Assembly (NCBI RefSeq): GCF_020193575.1
Contig: NZ_JADYVD010000035.1
Coordinates: 1-64,000, forward strand
Length of the DNA: 64,000 nucleotides
Direction: 5' to 3'
Source: Ensifer sp. IC4062
GTDB lineage: Bacteria; Pseudomonadota; Alphaproteobacteria; Rhizobiales; Rhizobiaceae
The position numbers and the translations under genes are program-made. Below are positions 1 to 9,138 of the stretch, piece after piece. The stretch's first letter is position 1; the number at the start of each line of letters is the position of its first letter. The notes beneath the pieces were generated by a model that did not search any database, was not told the origin of the DNA, and saw nothing but the letters and a program-made list of their open reading frames with translations.

Positions 1-548
1 ACAACCAAACGGCGCTCCAGGTCGACGATCATCGTGCCGTAGCGCCACGATCGCCGCCAGCTCCAATCATCTATGCCAACGACCCGGATCGTGGCATCGC
101 AGGAAACGAGCGCGGCATCCCGCTTCAGCTGCCGCAGGATCGTGTCGTCGCTGACCGGCATGCCGAGCCGTCGCATCAAGCGCTCGCCGGGACGGCCGCC
201 GGCGCTATGGCCGAGCAGACCGACAATCTCGGAGACCCGCCTTGTCCGGCGCGCATAAGGGGAAGCAATCCTCGGCAGTCGGTCGGTGAACGTTTGTCGT
301 TCACATTTCTGATGCGCGCACCGCCAGCGGCTCAACCGAAGCTTCACCGTTACGGTTTTGCCCTGGCCCGGAAGATCTTGGAGGCTTCGGTTGGACCAGC
401 CATGCCGATTTCGGGTCCGCTGTCCGCAATCAGGGCAAATGCCGAAAGCTGGCCCGGCAGCGGAAACAACCCAACCATCATCATCTGTGAGCGCAACACC
501 CAGAACTATTGCCCCTGAGCCGGGCGACCATTTCATTTTCGTTCGCAT
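1..548 (-). CDS. ISL3-family transposase, N-terminal part (runs off the left edge)
   Basis: Reading the minus strand gives one uninterrupted frame from an ATG at 548 (alternative ATG at 536) to the window edge, about 180 residues. It has an N-terminal zinc-finger pair, CPDCG then CAHQKC about 30 residues later. Further on comes GIDDWSWRRSWRYGTMIVDL, which matches the start of the DDE domain in ISL3-family transposases. The family is normally about 400-550 residues, so only the first third is present and the rest lies outside the window. No clear terminal inverted repeat was seen upstream of the start. Completeness of the gene cannot be judged here. Confidence 0.8.
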   Translation of the reverse strand, partial: MRTKMKWSPGSGAIVLGVALTDDDGWVVSAAGPAFGICPDCGQRTRNRHGWSNRSLQDLPGQGKTVTVKLRLSRWRCAHQKCERQTFTDRLPRIASPYARRTRRVSEIVGLLGHSAGGRPGERLMRRLGMPVSDDTILRQLKRDAALVSCDATIRVVGIDDWSWRRSWRYGTMIVDLERRLV

Positions 549-629
549 GCCCGCCTATAGCGGCATCATGTCTAACGGCGAGTGAACCACACAAATTGAG
601 GAAGACCCATTTTAAGTGCCAAGCGACAA

Positions 630-1543
630 TTACGGCGTAATATGCGCGCTGACGTAGGGTGCCCTTGCGTCGCACGATCGCTCGCTGGTGATCGGCCGGC
701 CTGAGCGCCACCGTCATCGCCGAGAAGCTCGGCCGGCATCGTTCGACGATTTTCCGAGAGCTCAGGCGCAATGCTTTTGAGGATCCGACGATGCCGGATC
801 TGAGCGGCTACTATTGCGTCACCGCCAACGAGAGGGCACGTGAGCGCAGAGCCAAGCTGCGCAAGCTCGCCCGGTTCTCGCATGTGCGCCAATCGGTGAT
901 CGAGCGGATCATGCATGGCTGGTCGCCACAGCAGATCCCCTGCCGCATGCGGCTGGTCGCCGCTTCCGCCCCGAACTCAACATTCTTCACCGTCCTGACA
1001 CTGTCGCCGAACGCAGCAGTTCGGCCATTGGGAGTGCGATCTCATTCAGTTTCGCAAGAAGTTCGGCAAGGCCAACGTGACGTCACCTGGTCCAGCGGGT
1101 CAGCCACTTTGCGGTCTTCCTGTGCAACAACGACCGGCAATCGAAGCCGATCATGGACGGGCTGATTGAGGTGCTCCAACCCCTGCCCCACGCCGCTCGA
1201 CGCTCCCATCACCTTCGACCGGGGCACTGAGTTCAGCGAATGGCCCTACCTGCAGGCTGGCATCGGAACGCAGACAGGTTCTGCGAGCCGCGTTCGCCCT
1301 GGCAGAAAGGCACGGGTCGAGGACACCAATGGCCGGGTTCGCAAATGGCTATCGAGGCCGGTGGACCCGCTGTCGATCAGCGACGGCGAACTGAAGGACA
1401 TCTGCGATCGGCTCAACTCGACACGGCGGAGGTGCCTCGGCTACCGAACGCCCGCGGAAGTCTTCCGCAAGCGCTCACCGCTGGAACGCAAGAATGATTT
1501 GAAAACGGTCGCTTCGAACCGGCCTGGGCAAGCAGATCCATGA
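630..1543 (+). pseudogene. IS30-family transposase, frameshifted remnant
   Basis: Recognisable IS30 transposase blocks occur in order but are broken by stops and frameshifts. The helix-turn-helix part (AEKLGRHRSTIFRELRRN) reads from about 720. It continues through YYCVTANERARERR and IERIMHGWSPQQI to about 945, where the frame is lost. A TGA at 1163 ends that frame. The DDE part resumes with ITFDRGTEFSEW near 1208, shifts again around 1280-1310 (the expected CEPRSPWQKGT block is in another frame), and finishes with NGRVRKWLSR and GYRTPAEVFRK by 1480. An in-frame stop near 690 also removes the N-terminus. It cannot make a full transposase, and it lies directly beside the end of the benzoate operon. 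Confidence 0.75.
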
Positions 1544-1606
1544 AGCCGGAGGGGCTCTCCCCAGCTTGGCCTAAAGACATTGTCTCGCATGCAGCTCTCG
1601 CCGAAA

Positions 1607-2431
1607 TCAAACCTGCTCGAGTTGCTTGTCAAAGCTGTCTTCGGAACGGAGAAACTCCAACAGCGCCGCATTGAATGCTTGCGAAGACTCGATGTTAACT
1701 ACATGCCGGCCAGGCAACGATAGATGCCGTCCTTGCAGCACGCAGCCAGCAATATTTTCTAGGTCGGCTGGCGGGCAGACCGGGTCGTCATCGCCGGAAA
1801 TCGCCAGCAGAGGGTTGACGATCCGTTCGATATCCTCCCGCAGGTCGCCTCCGGCCAAAGCCGCGCAGCAGCCGATGTATCCGTCGATCGAGGTCGCGAC
1901 AAAACTGTCTATCACCTTGCCGACAGTGCCGGGTTCAACTGCGTTGAAGCCGGGAGTGAACCAGCGGTCGGCGGTGGCGGCGGTCAGTGGCGCGAGACCA
2001 CACTCCCGAACGATGTTCATCCGCGTGGTCCAGCCTTCCGTGGTACCGACCTTTGCGGATGTTGCGCAGAGTACGATCTTGCCAAGGCGATGTCCGGCAT
2101 GGATACCCAACCATTGCCCCGTGAGGCCGCCGATAGAAAGGCCGCAGAAATGCGCCCGCTCTATCTCCAGCGCGTCGAGCAGCGCGAGCACGTCATTGCC
2201 GAGGTCGGGCAAAGCGTATGGCGGCGGTGGAGCCGACGACAGGCCATGGCCGCGACGATCGTAGCGCAGCAGGCGGAAATCCCGCGACAGTGCCGCCACC
2301 TGCATGTCCCACATGTGCAGGTCGGTGCCTAGCGAATTGCAGAACATAAGCCAGGGCTTGTTTTGGCTACCGTCCGTGTCGCCGTCGACACGGAAGTGGA
2401 GGCGATGGGTGGCAAGATCGAGATAAGACAC
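1607..2431 (-). CDS. pcaD: 3-oxoadipate enol-lactonase (PcaD)
   Basis: A 274-residue alpha/beta-hydrolase that hydrolyses beta-ketoadipate enol-lactone to beta-ketoadipate, the step shared by the catechol and protocatechuate branches. Visible features are the oxyanion-hole region near FCNSLGTDLHMW (residues 31-41), YDRRGHGLS (57-65), the nucleophile elbow GLSIGG with Ser99, and a C-terminal His in LPGRHVVNIE. Length matches the family. The chosen start is GTG at 2431 with only a weak ribosome-binding site. It is the last gene of the ben-cat series, 222 nt after benK, so it may have its own promoter. Together with catB and catC it completes conversion to beta-ketoadipate. Thiolase and CoA-transferase genes (pcaIJF) are not in the window. 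Confidence 0.85.
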   Translation of the reverse strand: MSYLDLATHRLHFRVDGDTDGSQNKPWLMFCNSLGTDLHMWDMQVAALSRDFRLLRYDRRGHGLSSAPPPPYALPDLGNDVLALLDALEIERAHFCGLSIGGLTGQWLGIHAGHRLGKIVLCATSAKVGTTEGWTTRMNIVRECGLAPLTAATADRWFTPGFNAVEPGTVGKVIDSFVATSIDGYIGCCAALAGGDLREDIERIVNPLLAISGDDDPVCPPADLENIAGCVLQGRHLSLPGRHVVNIESSQAFNAALLEFLRSEDSFDKQLEQV

Positions 2432-2653
2432 AGGTCAAGTACTCACAATGGAAACGTCGGCAGAATGGTTATCGTTGGAGCCGGCCACGCAATCCCCCGA
2501 TTCAAGCAGTGCAGGGTTCAGGCCCGGCACTGCTGAGACGCGACGACCGGCGGTCCGACATGCGCTCACCGTGGATACCGTGCCGGTGAGAACAGCCGGG
2601 AGAGAGGTATCCGCGTAAGGATTGCCTTCCAATGCCGGTCGTCGTTCGCTCCC

Positions 2654-3988
2654 TCATGCCGTGGCAAGCTGCACGGCTGCGGAGCGGCGCGCGTTGCTTA
2701 TCGCGAACACGAGCATCGCCAGGGCCGAGATCGCCGCCGGGATGGCGAAGATCAGGAAGTTATGCTGAAGCGGAAGTTCCTGTGCCAGGAGGACACCGCC
2801 GAGCGTCGGCCCGACGATGGCGCCGATGCGGCCCACGCCCGAAGCCCAGCCCAGCCCGGTCGAGCGCACCGAGAGATTGTAGAGCTGTGCGACGCTGGCA
2901 TAGAGCAGGATCTGTGTGCCGATGGTCGTGGCGCCGGCGACGAAGACCATCAGAAACAGCAGTCCCGCTGGCAGGTTGAAGCCGATCAGCGCGATCGAGA
3001 AGGCAGCGGCGATGAAGAAGCCGACAACTACCTTCGGCAGCCCGAACCGATCGCCCAGCCGGCCGCCGGCGATCGCTCCGACCATGCCGCCGAAGTTCAA
3101 CGAGAACAGGCTCAAGAGGCTGGCCTTTTCGGCATAGCCCGCTTCCTGCAGCACTTTAGGCAACCAGGACGACAGCAGATAGACGAGCAGCAGGCAGCAG
3201 AAGAAAGCGATCCACAGCATGAGCGTGCGCAGCGTACGCTGGTGACGGAACAGTTCGACGATCGAGGCCGAGGCGCCCTTGGTCTCGGAGAATACCAGCT
3301 TGTCGTCGTGGCCGAGGCGCGCGGAGGCATCGATCTTTCCGTAGATCCGCTTTGCCTGCTCCTGCTTGCCCTGACGGATAAGGAAACCCAGCGATTCCGG
3401 CAGCTTCCACAGGATGACGGGTAGCATCAGCAGCGGCACGGCAGCGATGAAGAACATCGGCTTCCAGCCGTATTGCGGGATCATGCCGATACCGAGTCCG
3501 GCCGCAACCATGCCGCCGACGGAATATCCGGAGAACATCAGCGCAACCATGGTGCCGCGCAGCCGCTTCGGCGCATATTCGTTCATCAGCGCCACGGCAT
3601 TGGGCATCAGCCCGCCGCAGCCGAGGCCGGCGACGAAGCGACAGATCTTGAACTGTTCGGGCGAACTGGCGAAGCCGGTGAGTAGCGTGGACAGGGTGAA
3701 CAGCATGAAACTGATCGCGACGCCCTTCTTCCGCCCGATCTTGTCCGCCAGCGGACCGAAAATGAGCGCGCCGAACATCATGCCGAACAGCGCCCATGCC
3801 TGCAGCGCCCCGGCCTCTGGCTTGCTCAGGCCCCATTCGGCGATCAGCGTCGGCAGCACGGTGCCGGCGACGAATACATCGTAGCCATCGACGATCAGCA
3901 GCAGCCCACAGAGAGCGACCACCGTCCACTGGAAGGCCCCGAAAGGGGCATTGTCTATTGTTTCATTGACATCGATGGTGCGCATCAT
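2654..3988 (-). CDS. benK: Aromatic acid:H+ symporter, BenK/PcaK type (MFS, AAHS family)
   Basis: A 444-residue 12-helix major facilitator transporter. The first helix carries LLIVDGYDVFVAGTVLP, the acidic DGYD motif typical of aromatic acid:H+ symporters, and the helix 2-3 loop has the MFS motif GPLADKIGRKKG. The start is ATG at 3988, preceded by GGGGAGGAG. The open frame extends to 4042 but that start lies within the end of benD. It follows benD by 40 nt on the same strand. Position in a ben operon makes benzoate the likely substrate. A related hydroxybenzoate or catechol-pathway acid cannot be excluded from sequence. Confidence 0.85.
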   Translation of the reverse strand: MMRTIDVNETIDNAPFGAFQWTVVALCGLLLIVDGYDVFVAGTVLPTLIAEWGLSKPEAGALQAWALFGMMFGALIFGPLADKIGRKKGVAISFMLFTLSTLLTGFASSPEQFKICRFVAGLGCGGLMPNAVALMNEYAPKRLRGTMVALMFSGYSVGGMVAAGLGIGMIPQYGWKPMFFIAAVPLLMLPVILWKLPESLGFLIRQGKQEQAKRIYGKIDASARLGHDDKLVFSETKGASASIVELFRHQRTLRTLMLWIAFFCCLLLVYLLSSWLPKVLQEAGYAEKASLLSLFSLNFGGMVGAIAGGRLGDRFGLPKVVVGFFIAAAFSIALIGFNLPAGLLFLMVFVAGATTIGTQILLYASVAQLYNLSVRSTGLGWASGVGRIGAIVGPTLGGVLLAQELPLQHNFLIFAIPAAISALAMLVFAISNARRSAAVQLATA

Positions 3989-4028
3989 CACTCCTCCCCG
4001 AGTTGTTACGCATGGTAAAAATGAGCTT

Positions 4029-4814
4029 TCAGCCGAGATCACCTCCGGCGACCGGCAGCACGCTGCCGGTGATGTAGGACGCGTCTTCCGAGGCCAGGAA
4101 AAGGATTGGTGCGGCCTGTTCCTCGATCGTTGCGTACCGCTTCATGAAGCTGGATTGCTTCACCTGGCTGACGACCTCGGCCATCCAGCCCTTCTCGGCC
4201 TCGCTATCGCCCGCCGCGTTGCGCGGGACGCGGCGCGGCGGCGCCTCGGTGCCGCCGGGCGCCGTGGCGACCACGCGGATGTTCCGCTCCGCGAGCTCCA
4301 TGGCCAGCGATTGTGTGATCGCATTCACGCCACCCTTCGCCGCCGAATAGGGCACGCGGTGGATGCCGCGCGTGGCGTTCGAGGACACGTTGACGATCGT
4401 GCCACCGCCGCGGGCGAAGAGATGCGGCAGCACGGCGTGGCAGCCATAGAGCGTCGACATCAGCGAGCGGCGTATTTCCGCATCGATCTGCGGCGGTTCG
4501 AATTCAGCGTAGGGACGCATGCGGATCGCTCCGCCTACATTGTTGATCAGGATGTCGATGCCGCCGAACCGGTCGACCGCAAACCGCATCGCCGCCGCCG
4601 CCCCCTCATAGGTTTCGAGATCGGCGTTGAAAGCCGCGGCATTCTCGCCGGCCGCCGTCGCCACCTCGGCGACGAAGTCGGCGCGGTCGACGAACAACAC
4701 TTGGCCGCCCTCCTCCGCCGCGCGGATCGCCACGGCCCGGCCGATACCCTGCGCGGCACCCGTGACGACCAGCACCTTGCCCGCGAAACGGCCTTCGAAA
4801 CGCGCCGTGCTCAT
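4029..4814 (-). CDS. benD: 1,6-dihydroxycyclohexa-2,4-diene-1-carboxylate dehydrogenase (BenD)
   Basis: A 261-residue short-chain dehydrogenase that oxidises and decarboxylates the benzoate cis-diol to catechol with NAD+. Seen are the dinucleotide motif TGAAQGIG near residue 14, NNVGG near 92, and the catalytic YSAAK after the active-site serine block NVSSNATRG. The SDR would be longer if read from upstream, but the ATG at 4814 overlaps the benC stop codon as ATGA, so translation is coupled. BenD members share the long PGGTEAPPRRVPRNA loop seen here. Gene order benA-B-C-D supports the assignment. Confidence 0.92.
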   Translation of the reverse strand: MSTARFEGRFAGKVLVVTGAAQGIGRAVAIRAAEEGGQVLFVDRADFVAEVATAAGENAAAFNADLETYEGAAAAMRFAVDRFGGIDILINNVGGAIRMRPYAEFEPPQIDAEIRRSLMSTLYGCHAVLPHLFARGGGTIVNVSSNATRGIHRVPYSAAKGGVNAITQSLAMELAERNIRVVATAPGGTEAPPRRVPRNAAGDSEAEKGWMAEVVSQVKQSSFMKRYATIEEQAAPILFLASEDASYITGSVLPVAGGDLG

Positions 4815-5836
4815 GCAGCCACCTTCGCTGACGCATTGGGCGTGAACTTCTCGTAGTGGAAGCTGTGGGGCTTCACGCCGCTGTCGTGGAAATAGGTACG
4901 CACGGCGTCGACCATCGGCGGCGGGCCGCACAAATAAACGTCGACATCGCCGCCATTGAGCGCCTCGGCCGGCATATGCTGGGTCACCCATCCCTTGCGC
5001 TCATGGCTGGACGACTCCTCGGCCACGACGGTGGCGTAGGTGAAATTGGCAAGCCGTTTTGCGTAGGCCTCGATCTCGTCGACGAGAACCAGGTCCAGAT
5101 CCCGGGTGACGCCGTAGACGAGGTGAACCCGCTCTTGCGAATTCTCGCGCGCCAGCACCTCGAGCATTGACAGGAACGGCGCAAGACCCGTGCCGCCGGC
5201 TAGGAAAAGGAGTGGTCGCTCGACCTCCCTCAGGTAGAAACTGCCCAAGGGACCGGTCAGCTCGAGCTTCGTCCAGGTTTCGCCGCGCTCCAGCCAGCCG
5301 CTCATGATGCCGCCGGGGATCTTCTTGATCAGAAAGCCGATGCGCCGTTCGCCGGGCGCCGTGCTGAAGGAATAGGAGCGGCGCTCACCGCTGCCCGGCA
5401 CGCCGATATTGACGTACTGACCGGGCAGGAACGCGGGTGCCTCAGCGTCGACATCCAGTTCCAACACGATCGCCGCATCGTTGTGCGGCACCACAGCGGC
5501 GACGGTGGCGGCGAAGGTCTGCTGCCCGGTCTTGCAGGCGATTGAGGTCGTCGGGACCGCAATGACGCAGTCGGAGGACGGCCTCATCTGGCAGGTCAAC
5601 ACGAAACCACTCTCAGCCTCTTCGGCCGTCAGAGCATCATCGATATAATCGTCGCCGAGCTCGTAGCTGCCGCTCTCGGCGCGGCACTTGCAGGTGCCGC
5701 ACACGCCGTCGGAACAGTCCATCGGCAGGTTGATCTTGTTGCGGAAGGCGGCGTCGAGAACCTTCTCGCCATCCTTGCATTCGATGAAACGGGTAACGCC
5801 GTCCTCGAAGTTCAAAGCGATGCTGTAGCTGGCCAT
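4811..5836 (-). CDS. benC: Benzoate 1,2-dioxygenase electron-transfer component (BenC)
   Basis: A 341-residue NADH:acceptor reductase that feeds electrons to the BenAB oxygenase. The N-terminal plant-type ferredoxin domain has 2Fe-2S ligands Cys41, Cys46, Cys49 and Cys82. It is followed by an FAD domain with RSYSFST and an NAD domain with LFLAGGTGLAPFLSM and VYLCGPPPMVDAV. The ATG at 5836 follows GGAGGG. It starts 41 nt after benB and its stop overlaps the benD start. Domain order and length are those of BenC/XylZ reductases. Confidence 0.93.
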   Translation of the reverse strand: MASYSIALNFEDGVTRFIECKDGEKVLDAAFRNKINLPMDCSDGVCGTCKCRAESGSYELGDDYIDDALTAEEAESGFVLTCQMRPSSDCVIAVPTTSIACKTGQQTFAATVAAVVPHNDAAIVLELDVDAEAPAFLPGQYVNIGVPGSGERRSYSFSTAPGERRIGFLIKKIPGGIMSGWLERGETWTKLELTGPLGSFYLREVERPLLFLAGGTGLAPFLSMLEVLARENSQERVHLVYGVTRDLDLVLVDEIEAYAKRLANFTYATVVAEESSSHERKGWVTQHMPAEALNGGDVDVYLCGPPPMVDAVRTYFHDSGVKPHSFHYEKFTPNASAKVAA

Positions 5837-5877
5837 GGAACCCTCCTCATCAGTCCCTGTGCCGTCCGGCGACGCCG

Positions 5878-6366
5878 TCAGATGTGATAGACGTCGATGA
5901 CTTGGCGGATGTAGTCGTTCTTCAGCACGATCTTCTTGCGCGAGATCACGAGGCGGCCGTCGCTCCTGCGCAACGTGACGAACATGGTGCCGAAGAAGTG
6001 GTCGGTGACCTTGTAGCGGTGATTGAGCGTGTGGAAGTTGTAGCGAAGGTCGACCTCGTCGCCTCGGTTCTCCACGAACTCGACATTGGTCACGTTATGG
6101 CTGGTGCGCGGCTCCGGCGTCGAGGCGCCGGAACGCTCGGTCTTGATGCGGAAGACCCGGTCTTCCAGGCCGTCACGACTTGGATAATAGATCAGCGAGA
6201 TCTGCGTCTGCGGATCCTCGGTGAGCTGGTCGTCGTCGTCCCAGGCCGGCATCCAGTAGGTCACATCCGGCGCATAGCAGGTGAGCCATTCATCCCACTC
6301 GCGATCGTCCAGAAGGCGCGCTTCCCGGTAGAGGAATGCGCAAGCGGTTTCGTAGGAAATGTTCAT
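5878..6366 (-). CDS. benB: Benzoate 1,2-dioxygenase small subunit (BenB)
   Basis: A 162-residue beta subunit of the Rieske non-haem iron oxygenase, an NTF2-like cone fold that stabilises the alpha3beta3 hexamer. Typical stretches are [28 protein letters not shown], and the C-terminal [20 protein letters not shown]. Length is standard for BenB/XylY. The ATG overlaps the benA stop by four bases (6363-6366), so the two oxygenase subunits are translationally coupled, as expected for equimolar assembly. Confidence 0.92.
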   Translation of the reverse strand: MNISYETACAFLYREARLLDDREWDEWLTCYAPDVTYWMPAWDDDDQLTEDPQTQISLIYYPSRDGLEDRVFRIKTERSGASTPEPRTSHNVTNVEFVENRGDEVDLRYNFHTLNHRYKVTDHFFGTMFVTLRRSDGRLVISRKKIVLKNDYIRQVIDVYHI

Positions 6367-7721
6367 GCGACGACCCCTTCCTTTTCGGCGGCCAGGGCCT
6401 GACGCATCACCCTGGCCCAGTATTCGTGCTGACGGACGAACAGCCCCTCGTCCTCGCTGCGTTCGCCGGAAAGCAGCGGCACTATGCCCATCCTCCTTGC
6501 GTTTTCATCCGGACCGTCGATCCAGAGCGGCGCGCCCCGCGACAGGTCGTTCCAGAGCGCTGCCGTGCCGGCGTAACCGGCCTGGCAGGCGCGGAACTCT
6601 TCCAGGTCGTCCGCCGTGCCCATGCCGGAGACATTAAAAAAATCCTCGTATTGGCGGATGCGCAGCGCGCGATCCGCAGCACTTTCGCCCCTCGGGGCGA
6701 AACAGAAGATGCTGATTTCGGTCTTGTCGACGCTGATCGGGCGCGTCACGCGGATCTGCGTCGAGAACTGGTCCATCAGGAACACGTTCGGATAGATGCA
6801 GAGGTTGCGGGTCTGGTTGACGATGAAATCCGCCTTCACCTCTCCGACTCGCTCCCTGATCTCATCCCGATGGCTGAAGATCGGACGGACCTCGGGATTC
6901 ATGGTGTTGGTCCAAAGGAGGATATGGCCGTTCTCGAAACCGTAGACACCCGCGGTCGACCGGCTCCAACTACTGGCATCGACGGCCTTCGTCCCCTCGT
7001 CCTTGCGCCGGCCCATCGTCGCGGCGTAGTTCCAGTGCACGGAGCTGACGTGATAGCCGTCGCAACCGTTCTCCATCTGCAGCTTCCAATTTCCATCGTA
7101 GATGTAGGACGAATTGCCCCGCAGCACTGCCAGCCCGTTCGGCGCCTGATCGACGATCTGGTCGATGATGACCTTCGTCTCGCCGAGGAAGTCCTCGAGC
7201 GACTCCACGTCCTCCTTCAGGCTGCCGAACAGGAACCCGCGATAGCGTTCGAAACGCGGCACCCGCCTCAGGTCATGTGAGCCGTTTTTCGCGAACTGGG
7301 GCGGATACTGGGTGGATTTCTCGTCCTTCACCTTGAGCAGCCTGCCGGTGTTGGAGAAGGTCCAGCCATGGAAGGGACAGGTGAAGCTGCCCTTGTTGCC
7401 GTGCTTGCGCCGGCACAGCATTGCGCCACGGTGCGCGCAGGCATTGATCACCGCGTTGAGTTCGCCGTTCTTGTCACGGGTGACGACCACCGGCTGGCGG
7501 CCGATATAGGTCGTGTAGTAGTCGTTGTTCTCCGGAATCTGGCTTTCATGGGCCAGATAGACCCAGTTGCTCTCGAAGATGTGCTTCATCTCCAGTTCGA
7601 ACAGGTCTTCATTGGTGAAGATGTCGCGGCGGCAGCGGAATATGCCGGCCTCCTTGTCGTCCTGCACGGCAGTGGCGAGCAGATGATCGAGGTCCCGGGC
7701 TTTATCGATAATCGTGGACAT
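6363..7721 (-). CDS. benA: Benzoate 1,2-dioxygenase large subunit (BenA)
   Basis: A 452-residue catalytic alpha subunit that dihydroxylates benzoate to the 1,2-cis-diol. The Rieske 2Fe-2S ligands are visible as Cys95-x-His97 and Cys115-x2-His118. The mononuclear iron site follows: Asp221 bridging, His224 and His229 in [11 protein letters not shown], with the third ligand expected in the C-terminal third. Length and the [10 protein letters not shown] block match BenA/XylX. It starts 107 nt downstream of catA and is first of the benABCDK group. The extra space could hold a secondary promoter or processing site, but no clear motif was identified. Confidence 0.94.
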   Translation of the reverse strand: MSTIIDKARDLDHLLATAVQDDKEAGIFRCRRDIFTNEDLFELEMKHIFESNWVYLAHESQIPENNDYYTTYIGRQPVVVTRDKNGELNAVINACAHRGAMLCRRKHGNKGSFTCPFHGWTFSNTGRLLKVKDEKSTQYPPQFAKNGSHDLRRVPRFERYRGFLFGSLKEDVESLEDFLGETKVIIDQIVDQAPNGLAVLRGNSSYIYDGNWKLQMENGCDGYHVSSVHWNYAATMGRRKDEGTKAVDASSWSRSTAGVYGFENGHILLWTNTMNPEVRPIFSHRDEIRERVGEVKADFIVNQTRNLCIYPNVFLMDQFSTQIRVTRPISVDKTEISIFCFAPRGESAADRALRIRQYEDFFNVSGMGTADDLEEFRACQAGYAGTAALWNDLSRGAPLWIDGPDENARRMGIVPLLSGERSEDEGLFVRQHEYWARVMRQALAAEKEGVVA

Positions 7722-7828
7722 GGGCTATCTCCCGCAGAAGGCGCGCACCGACCGGCGCTGCCCTGCAACTGTGTCGATACTGACGGTAAGGGTTGTTGGC
7801 GGCCCGCGCCGGCCGACGGCCTCGCCGC

Positions 7829-8767
7829 TTACGCGGCCGCGCGCTTGCGCTGCTCGTTGATCTGGTTGTCCACGCCGTTCACCAGTGCCGTGAGATGAAT
7901 GTCGAACTTGATCTCGGCAAAGGGACCGCTCAGATCATTGGCCTTGATGCTGGCCTTGTCGGTGCGCTCGATAACGGCCGGAACCAGGCCGTCGCGCGTC
8001 GCATAGGCGAAATCGTCGTTGACCAGCGGATCGCCCTCGATGTTGATCTGGGTTGTCAACTTCCGATGGCCGTCGGCGCTGATGAAGAAATGGATGTGCG
8101 CCGGACGTTGGCCGTGGCGGCCGAGTGCCGACAGCAGCTGCTCGGTCGGGCTCCCCGGCGGCACGCCATAGCCGTGCGGCACGATGCTCCGGAACTTGTA
8201 ACAGCCGTTGTCGTCGGCGATGATCGTGCGACGCATGTTGAACGGCGCCTGCTTTCCGGTCGGATCGAAATGCGAATAGAACCCGCGGGTGTCACAGTGC
8301 CACACTTCAACGGTGGCGCCCGGCAGCGGCTTGCCACCGGCTCCGTAGACCGTGCCGTGCATGATGAGGGTATGGCCGTTTTCGTCGCTGCCGTCGTCGA
8401 GACGGGCAAAGCCGTGTGAAACCGGCGCACCGGCCACATAAAGCGGACCCTCGATGGTGCGCGGGGTTGGGTTGTCGATGCCGAGTGCCTCATCGATCGC
8501 GTCGAGACGTTCATCAAGGAAATGATCAAGACCGAGACCGGGAGAGATCAGGCCAGCCTGGCCGGCGGCACCGATTTCATTGAGCCAAGCGATGCCGGTC
8601 CAGTATTCGTCCGGCGTAATATCGAGATCATCGATCGCCTGGAACAGATCGGAGACGATGCGATGTACGATCTCCTTGACGCGCGGATTGCCGTCGGCCT
8701 TGTCCAAACCGCTGAGAACCTTCAGGAAGTCCTGAATGTCCGGTCTTTCGAAAATCTTTACACTCAT
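7829..8767 (-). CDS. catA: Catechol 1,2-dioxygenase (CatA)
   Basis: A 312-residue intradiol dioxygenase that opens catechol to cis,cis-muconate using Fe(III). Counting from the ATG at 8767, the iron ligands fall at Tyr164, Tyr200, His224 and His226 (PAHIHF), the same numbers as in Pseudomonas CatA. The N-terminal helical dimerisation domain is present. The start is supported by GGAGGAATCAAC just upstream. The open frame continues upstream without a second plausible start. It lies between catC (76 nt) and benA (107 nt) on the same strand, so catechol formed by BenABCD is consumed by a co-transcribed enzyme. Confidence 0.95.
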   Translation of the reverse strand: MSVKIFERPDIQDFLKVLSGLDKADGNPRVKEIVHRIVSDLFQAIDDLDITPDEYWTGIAWLNEIGAAGQAGLISPGLGLDHFLDERLDAIDEALGIDNPTPRTIEGPLYVAGAPVSHGFARLDDGSDENGHTLIMHGTVYGAGGKPLPGATVEVWHCDTRGFYSHFDPTGKQAPFNMRRTIIADDNGCYKFRSIVPHGYGVPPGSPTEQLLSALGRHGQRPAHIHFFISADGHRKLTTQINIEGDPLVNDDFAYATRDGLVPAVIERTDKASIKANDLSGPFAEIKFDIHLTALVNGVDNQINEQRKRAAA

Positions 8768-8843
8768 GTTGATTCCTCCACTTGGATTGCTTTGAAAGCT
8801 GGCGCCGCTTCCCGTCCTCTCGGCAGCGGCGCCTACTACGGTT

Positions 8844-9134
8844 CTAGGTATCGTCCTCACGGATCGCGGAGGGATGCCGCAGCAGCGGTGTCACGTCGAT
8901 GTCCATGAATTTGAACAACGGCAGGCCGGACAAAATCTCGTGCAGCTCCGCATTGTCCCTCACATCGAAAATGCTGTAGTTCGCGTACTCACCGGCGATC
9001 CGCCAGATATGCCGCCACTTGCCGCTGCGCTGCAGTTCCTGCGCGTAGGCCTTTTCCCGGGCGATGATCTCTGCCGCTGCGTCTGAGGGCAGATCATGGG
9101 GAATGCGAACGTCCATCCGTACATGAAACAGCAT
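8844..9134 (-). CDS. catC: Muconolactone delta-isomerase (CatC)
   Basis: A 96-residue enzyme that isomerises muconolactone to beta-ketoadipate enol-lactone. It begins MLFHVRMDVRIPHDLP and includes REKAYAQELQRSGKWRHIWRI and GLPLFKFMDIDVTPL, all typical of the CatC ferredoxin-like fold that forms a decamer. Length matches the family exactly. The ATG at 9134 lies 4 nt after the catB stop, so the two genes are coupled. An upstream extension of the frame to 9251 overlaps catB and is not used. Confidence 0.93.
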   Translation of the reverse strand: MLFHVRMDVRIPHDLPSDAAAEIIAREKAYAQELQRSGKWRHIWRIAGEYANYSIFDVRDNAELHEILSGLPLFKFMDIDVTPLLRHPSAIREDDT

Positions 9135-9138
9135 GATC